From NCBI GenBank assembly GCA_015494035.1, contig WGBZ01000093.1:1-5888 (forward strand): DNA of 5,888 nucleotides, written 5' to 3'. Below, in pieces: positions 1 to 3,440 of this stretch (position 1 is its first letter; the number at the start of each line of letters is the position of its first letter). The translations under genes were made by a program, and so were the position numbers. The DNA comes from Lysobacterales bacterium. GTDB lineage: Bacteria; Pseudomonadota; Gammaproteobacteria; Xanthomonadales; Marinicellaceae. Below the pieces are notes generated by a model. It searched no databases, was not told the origin of the DNA, and saw only the letters and a program-made list of their open reading frames with translations.

Positions 1-1
1 C

Positions 2-253
2 AGTCAGCCGCGTTTTTCGGACCGTACCCTGGATGTGGACATTTTGCTATTTGGGGATTTGATCGCGCCACAGTGGCACATTCCGCGTCAGGAAACCCTC
101 ACCCAGCCGTATATACTCAAGCCCTTGTGTGATCTGGACCCGGAACAGATTCATCCGGTGGAAAAAGTGCCCATCAAACAGCTGTGGCAGGCCATGCAGG
201 CGCGCGGTCATGCGCCCATTGAGCCGGTGGAATTACTCTGGAAATCTCAATAA
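2..253 (+). CDS. folK: FolK-like 6-hydroxymethyl-7,8-dihydropterin pyrophosphokinase, C-terminal part (5' end outside window)
   Basis: The frame is open from base 2 and ends at TAA 251-253, giving 83 residues; the true start lies upstream of the window. The family (HPPK) transfers pyrophosphate from ATP to 6-hydroxymethyl-dihydropterin in cytosolic folate synthesis. Visible support is RTLDVDILLFGD, the HPPK signature, with the two Mg-binding aspartates encoded at 32-34 and 38-40 (D95 and D97 in E. coli), followed by the typical PLCDLDPEQIHP tail. Oddities: the residues before the signature read RFSDR rather than RWGPR. By eye alignment, the positions of E. coli R110, H115 and R121 carry Q, R and Q, and the loop is about two residues shorter. 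It may therefore be a divergent paralog with weak or altered activity rather than the housekeeping enzyme. The family assignment is firm; the activity and the gene symbol are less so. It converges on rpoH. Confidence 0.8.
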   Translation, partial: SQPRFSDRTLDVDILLFGDLIAPQWHIPRQETLTQPYILKPLCDLDPEQIHPVEKVPIKQLWQAMQARGHAPIEPVELLWKSQ

Positions 254-321
254 CAGCCCAAGGATGGCTTCAAAAGGTCAGGTCAGAAGAAAGGCAATCG
301 AGAAGGGGAAATGCTTTAAAA

Positions 322-373
322 CCAAGGCGGTAGCCTGAATAAATCAGGCTACCATTTGGGCTTTGAGTTTTTT
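322..373. terminator. Candidate bidirectional terminator between the convergent folK-like gene and rpoH
   Basis: A perfect 10-bp stem, GGTAGCCTGA (329-338) with TCAGGCTACC (344-353), closes a 5-base loop. CCAA (322-325) can add four pairs with TTGG (356-359) across a small internal loop. The rpoH stop codon (346-344) and the codons just before it form one arm. On the + strand a run of six T lies at 368-373, and on the - strand TTGGTTTT follows the stem. Neither T-tract sits directly after the stem, so this is a suboptimal intrinsic terminator. Its location between two converging genes supports the role. Confidence 0.55.
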
Positions 374-1204
374 CATTGCCGCAGTTTCCAGCTGACGAAT
401 GCGCTCGGCGGAAACGCCGAATTTGTCAGCCAGTTCCTGCAAAGTGGCTTTTTTGTCGCTTAACCAGCGACGACGGATAATTTCCAGACTGCGATCGTCC
501 AGTTTATCCATGCCCTGAAGCAACAGGTGATGGTTCCGCTGCCCTTCATCACTGCTGATCAGCAGTTGTTCGGGAGACGGTTCCTGACTCACCAGCCACG
601 ATTGCGGCGAAAAATTGTCGTCATCATCGTCGGAAACCGAAGATTCAAAGGAAATGTCCTGCCCATACAGACGGGATTCCATTTCCAGCACGGTTTCTGA
701 CTTGACGCCAAGGTCTTTGGCGATGGCATTGACCTCTTCTTCGCGCAACCAGCCCAACCGCTGCTTGGCTTTTCTCAAATTGAAGAACAACTTGCGGTGA
801 GCCTTGGTTGTGGCCACTTTAAGGATTCGCCAGTTCTTGAGAATAAACTCATGAATTTCGGCGCGAATCCAATGCACAGCAAATGAAACCAGCCTGACTT
901 TATAAGACGGATCAAAACGCTTGACCGCCTTCATCAGGCCGATATTGCCTTCCTGGATGAGGTCACCCAGGGGCAAGCCATAACCGGCATAACCGCGTGC
1001 AATGTAGACCACAAAACGCAAGTGCGACAGCACCAGTTTGTGCGCCGCCTCAACGTCGTTGTGCTCATGTACACGCTTGGCCAGCTCCCGTTCCTCTGCT
1101 TCAGACAGAACAGGAATCTGGTTGACCGCTGTGATGTAGGAATCCAGCGATCCGGTTAATGCAGGCAATGAACTCATGCTTGAAATAGTCAACTCTTTGC
1201 TCAT
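344..1204 (-). CDS. rpoH: RNA polymerase heat-shock sigma factor RpoH (sigma-32)
   Basis: This 286-residue protein (E. coli 284) directs RNA polymerase to heat-shock promoters for chaperones and proteases. Region 1.2/2.1 reads AAHKLVLSHLRFVVYIARGYAGYG (about 53-76). Region 2.2 carries DLIQEGNIGLMKAV (81-94). Region 2.3-2.4 is VRLVSFAVHWIRAEIHEF (103-120). HRKLFFNLR (136-144) is the RpoH box that separates this family from other sigma-70 relatives. Region 4.2 is a helix-turn-helix at about 254-281 (TLQELADKFGVSAERIRQLE). The ATG at 1204 is preceded by AGGAGG with 7-base spacing, which fixes the start. Oddities: the RpoH box begins with H instead of the usual Q. The recognition helix continues as LETAAMKKL where E. 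coli has LEKNAMKKL. An acidic run D192-D196 lies in the variable linker. rpoH usually follows ftsYEX; here it lies downstream of sppA. Family identity is clear; whether it is the only RpoH in the genome is unknown. Confidence 0.95.
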   Translation of the reverse strand: MSKELTISSMSSLPALTGSLDSYITAVNQIPVLSEAEERELAKRVHEHNDVEAAHKLVLSHLRFVVYIARGYAGYGLPLGDLIQEGNIGLMKAVKRFDPSYKVRLVSFAVHWIRAEIHEFILKNWRILKVATTKAHRKLFFNLRKAKQRLGWLREEEVNAIAKDLGVKSETVLEMESRLYGQDISFESSVSDDDDDNFSPQSWLVSQEPSPEQLLISSDEGQRNHHLLLQGMDKLDDRSLEIIRRRWLSDKKATLQELADKFGVSAERIRQLETAAMKKLKAQMVA

Positions 1205-1211
1205 ATAACTC

Positions 1212-1217
1212 CCTCCT
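1212..1217 (-). promoter_or_regulatory. Strong ribosome binding site of rpoH
   Basis: The - strand reads AGGAGG here, seven bases before the ATG at 1204. It matches the anti-Shine-Dalgarno sequence fully and decides the start. This is notable because E. coli rpoH translation is limited by an mRNA thermosensor; I found no long complementary stretch in the visible leader or early coding region that would hide this site. Confidence 0.85.
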
Positions 1218-1287
1218 GATCAAGTAAAAGACGCTGTTGCCCTGGTTAGGCACAACATTGAATTTCACGTGATCTCACAATCGTGGA

Positions 1288-1315
1288 TTAGACTGTCAGT
1301 TTGCAGAGAAAGTTC
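1288..1315 (-). promoter_or_regulatory. Candidate sigma-E (RpoE/AlgU-type) promoter of rpoH
   Basis: On the - strand GAACTT (1315-1310) is followed after exactly 16 bases by GTCTAA (1293-1288). This fits the sigma-E consensus GGAACTT-N16-GTCTAA, apart from A instead of the first G. The predicted start near 1282 gives a leader of about 77 bases. A sigma-E promoter upstream of rpoH is established in E. coli (P3) and Pseudomonas, which supports the call. It rests on motif match and context only. Confidence 0.6.
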
Positions 1316-1346
1316 TTGCGTGTTCCTGAACAGGCAACAGCAAGAA
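1313..1346. repeat. Imperfect dyad / leader hairpin at the predicted rpoH transcript start
   Basis: The left arm TTCTTGC (1313-1319) matches GCAAGAA (1340-1346). Inside it TGTT (1321-1324) pairs with AACA (1336-1339) and CCTG (1325-1328) with CAGG (1331-1334), with single-base bulges at 1320 and 1335. In the sigma-70-derived RNA this would be an almost continuous hairpin at the very 5' end. As DNA it could be an operator. No T-run follows on the - strand, so it is a poor intrinsic terminator for sppA. The sigma-E -35 box overlaps its left arm. Confidence 0.5.
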
Positions 1347-1350
1347 TTTC

Positions 1351-1379
1351 ATTGTAACGCAAAGACTTACGGTGGTCAA
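1351..1379 (-). promoter_or_regulatory. Sigma-70 promoter of rpoH overlapping the sppA stop codon
   Basis: On the - strand TTGACC (1379-1374, five of six consensus bases) is followed by a 17-base spacer and TACAAT (1356-1351, five of six). Transcription would start around 1344, giving a leader of about 140 bases before the rpoH ATG. The TGA in the -35 box is the stop codon of sppA (1378-1376), so the promoter straddles the gene end. This is the best sigma-70 promoter match I found in the window. Confidence 0.8.
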
Positions 1380-3232
1380 AGTTTGGGTTCACAGAAGCAG
1401 AAACTGTATTCTGTAGTATCGCCTTCGGTGGCGTTTTGTATCAGCTGCCAGGCGCTGTCGTTGCTTTCGGTGAGGCGTTTCAGCATGGCCAGTTCCGGGC
1501 GACTGCCAAGCTGATCGGCGGACGGTGCCCAGCTGAGGATTTTGGCCGAAGCGCCAAAAAGGAATTTTTCCCAGCCGGATAGCTGCGGCTCCAGGTAGAC
1601 CACACTGAAGTTGTGCGGGATGCCAGCCAGCTTGGCGGCTTGATCAATCGCTTCATCCAGGTTGCCGATTTTGTCCACCAGTCCCAGCTCCTTGGCCTGG
1701 CGACCTGTCCAGACACGGCCCCGGGCAATCTTGTCCACCATGTCCACGTCCAGGTTCCGGTATTTGGCCACCAGGGTGATAAACATCTGGTAGCCGTGTT
1801 CAATGCTGCTTTGGATCAGCTCGGCCACTTCTTCATCCAGCGGCAAGTCCGGGCGAAAAGCCCCCACCCATTTGGTGGTGGCCACGCCATCTGTGTGAAC
1901 CCCGATTTTGTTGAGTGTTTTCGGGTAGCGGATGAGCAAGCCAAAAATCCCGATGGAGCCGGTAATGGTGGCTTCGTCGGCCAGAATGCGGTCGGCGCTC
2001 ATGGAAATCCAGTAGCCACCGGAAGCGGCCACGTTGCCCATGGAAACCACCACCGGTTTGCCACTGTTTCGCACCGCTTCCACTTCCCGCCGAATCTGCT
2101 CGGAAGGAAAGACTTCGCCGCCGGGGCTGTTGACCCTCAACACTACTGCTTTGACCCGGGGGTCGTTTCTGGCCTCGCGCAGCAACGCCGAAGTGGACTC
2201 GCCCCCGACAGCTCCGGGTGGCTGTTTACCGGCAGTGATGGCGCCTTCGGCCACAACCACCGCCACTTTGTTGGGCTTGGGCAGGATTTTACGGGCCTTG
2301 ACCAGGGTCAGGTAATCTTCAAAGTCGATGCGCCGGTAGCCGTCTTCTTCCTCGGCGCTTTTGGTGGCCAGGTACTCTTCCATTTGATGCTGGGTCATGA
2401 GCATGTCCACCAGCCCACTGTCCAGAGCCATGCGCGCGCCGTTGCCGTTGTTGTCCTTGAGCAACTTGGCCTGCAGGTCCACGATGCCCTTGAGTTCTTC
2501 CACACTCAGGTTGCGACGCGCGGCCACGCCGGTCAGGTAGATGTCCCACAGATCGCCCAGGTAGTGCAGTGCCGCTTCGCGGGCTTCTGGTGACATATTG
2601 TTGCGAATGAATGGTTCCGCGGCGGACTTGTATTCGCCCACCCGGAACAGGTGCACGTCGACCCCCAGCTTGTCCAGGGTGTCCTTGAAGTAATTGCGGT
2701 AGTTGCCAAAGCCTTGCAGAAAAACAAAACCCTGTGGGTCCAGCAACACTTCGTCGGCCAGCGAGGCAAAGTAGTATTGCGCCTGTGAAAACGTGGAACC
2801 AATACCGATCACCGGCTTGCCGGCATTGCGAAACTTGAGCACAGCGCGCTCGATTTCACGCAGATTGGCCAGGCCCGCGCCCCACAGATAGTCGGCGTCC
2901 AGCACCAGTACGCTGATTTTGTCGTCAAAAGCCGCCTCATCTATGGCCTTGAGCACATCACGCATGCGGGTCTGCGGGTTTTCAACGCCCTGCATCTGTT
3001 CAAAAAACCGCTGTGCCGGGGTGCCGCTGTACTCTTCCACCAGATAGCCCTTGGGGGCCAGCACCAACGCGGTATCGGGTTTGAGAACCAGCTTTTTGTT
3101 GCCGAAAGCCAGCCACAGGATGGCAAAAAACAACAGCAGAAAAAGCAGGTGACGGGTGAAGTTGGCAATTTTCACCAGGGCCTTGGGCACAAGGCCAAGA
3201 ATTTTGAGAAGGGAGTGAGAGCTGCGAGCCAT
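1376..3232 (-). CDS. sppA: Signal peptide peptidase SppA, 67K double-domain type (peptidase family S49)
   Basis: This 618-residue inner-membrane protease, the same length as E. coli SppA, cleaves signal peptides after their release by signal peptidase. A basic N-terminus precedes one membrane anchor at about residues 28-43 (LLFLLLFFAILWLAF). The body would then lie in the periplasm. It contains two S49 folds: an N-terminal one (about 55-300) supplying the general-base lysine in GEYKSAAEPF (K202), and a C-terminal one (about 320-545) with the nucleophile in GNVAASGGYW (S404). These correspond to K209 and S409 of E. coli, so the Ser/Lys dyad is intact. Other family marks are LRVNSPGGEVFPSE (365-378) and TGSIGIFG (424-431). 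The start ATG at 3232 has AGGAA nine bases upstream. It reads in the same direction as rpoH, whose sigma-70 promoter overlaps its stop codon. I found no intrinsic terminator, so read-through into rpoH is possible. Confidence 0.96.
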   Translation of the reverse strand: MARSSHSLLKILGLVPKALVKIANFTRHLLFLLLFFAILWLAFGNKKLVLKPDTALVLAPKGYLVEEYSGTPAQRFFEQMQGVENPQTRMRDVLKAIDEAAFDDKISVLVLDADYLWGAGLANLREIERAVLKFRNAGKPVIGIGSTFSQAQYYFASLADEVLLDPQGFVFLQGFGNYRNYFKDTLDKLGVDVHLFRVGEYKSAAEPFIRNNMSPEAREAALHYLGDLWDIYLTGVAARRNLSVEELKGIVDLQAKLLKDNNGNGARMALDSGLVDMLMTQHQMEEYLATKSAEEEDGYRRIDFEDYLTLVKARKILPKPNKVAVVVAEGAITAGKQPPGAVGGESTSALLREARNDPRVKAVVLRVNSPGGEVFPSEQIRREVEAVRNSGKPVVVSMGNVAASGGYWISMSADRILADEATITGSIGIFGLLIRYPKTLNKIGVHTDGVATTKWVGAFRPDLPLDEEVAELIQSSIEHGYQMFITLVAKYRNLDVDMVDKIARGRVWTGRQAKELGLVDKIGNLDEAIDQAAKLAGIPHNFSVVYLEPQLSGWEKFLFGASAKILSWAPSADQLGSRPELAMLKRLTESNDSAWQLIQNATEGDTTEYSFCFCEPKL

Positions 3233-3234
3233 AA

Positions 3235-3281
3235 AATCCGGTTCCTGACGCGGGTTGTTAGCGGATTAAAGAGTAAATCCG
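3235..3281 (-). promoter_or_regulatory. sppA leader with inverted and repeated CGGATT elements
   Basis: On the - strand CGGATT (3281-3276) can pair with AATCCG (3267-3262), a 6-bp stem with an 8-base loop. A second CGGATT (3240-3235) lies between the ribosome site (AGGAA, 3246-3242) and the ATG and could pair with the same AATCCG. The two pairings exclude each other. The repeats are seen directly; any regulatory role is inference, and 6-bp stems can occur by chance. I did not find a convincing -35/-10 pair for sppA in the intergenic region. Confidence 0.3.
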
Positions 3282-3348
3282 TGTAAAAAAGACATGACCG
3301 CTCACTTTAACGGCAAAACAAGCAAGTTTCCATAGACCAGAAGTCATA

Positions 3349-3377
3349 TTGACGATTTTTTGTCTCCGCCATACCTT
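3349..3377 (+). promoter_or_regulatory. Alternative candidate promoter of the propeller gene
   Basis: TTGACG (3349-3354, five of six) is followed by a 17-base spacer and TACCTT (3372-3377), a weak -10 matching about half the consensus. It is an alternative to, or lies upstream of, the candidate at 3383-3411. Confidence 0.3.
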
Positions 3378-3382
3378 GTTGC

Positions 3383-3411
3383 TTGTGAGCAGTGGCATTC
3401 GGCGCAATAAT
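3383..3411 (+). promoter_or_regulatory. Candidate sigma-70 promoter of the propeller gene
   Basis: TTGTGA (3383-3388, four of six) is separated by 17 bases from AATAAT (3406-3411, five of six). Transcription would start near 3418, giving a short leader before the ATG at 3441. Position and spacing are good; the -35 is weak. Confidence 0.45.
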
Positions 3412-3440
3412 TGGCAGGTTTTTAACACTGTGGGTGTGCC

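Noticed and set aside
129..338. 69-codon + strand frame overlapping the FolK-like gene end
   Set aside because: Most of it is an out-of-frame overlap of the FolK-like coding sequence, and it runs into the terminator hairpin. It has no recognisable motif or ribosome site.
1111..1217. E. coli-like mRNA thermosensor hiding the rpoH ribosome site
   Set aside because: The best complementarity I found is about six bases (CAGGAG with UUCCUG at 1116-1111, including one G-U pair), too weak to claim without folding calculations.
1261..1280. Possible CRP-like site near TTCACGTGATCTCACAA in the rpoH leader
   Set aside because: The halves GTGA and TCAC are separated by two bases, not the N6 of the CRP site TGTGA-N6-TCACA. 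Only the small GTGATCTCAC dyad is present.
1613..2593. Long + strand open frame of 326 codons opposite sppA
   Set aside because: It lies wholly antisense to the clear SppA coding frame and its translation shows no recognisable domain. Such frames arise from biased codon use on the opposite strand.
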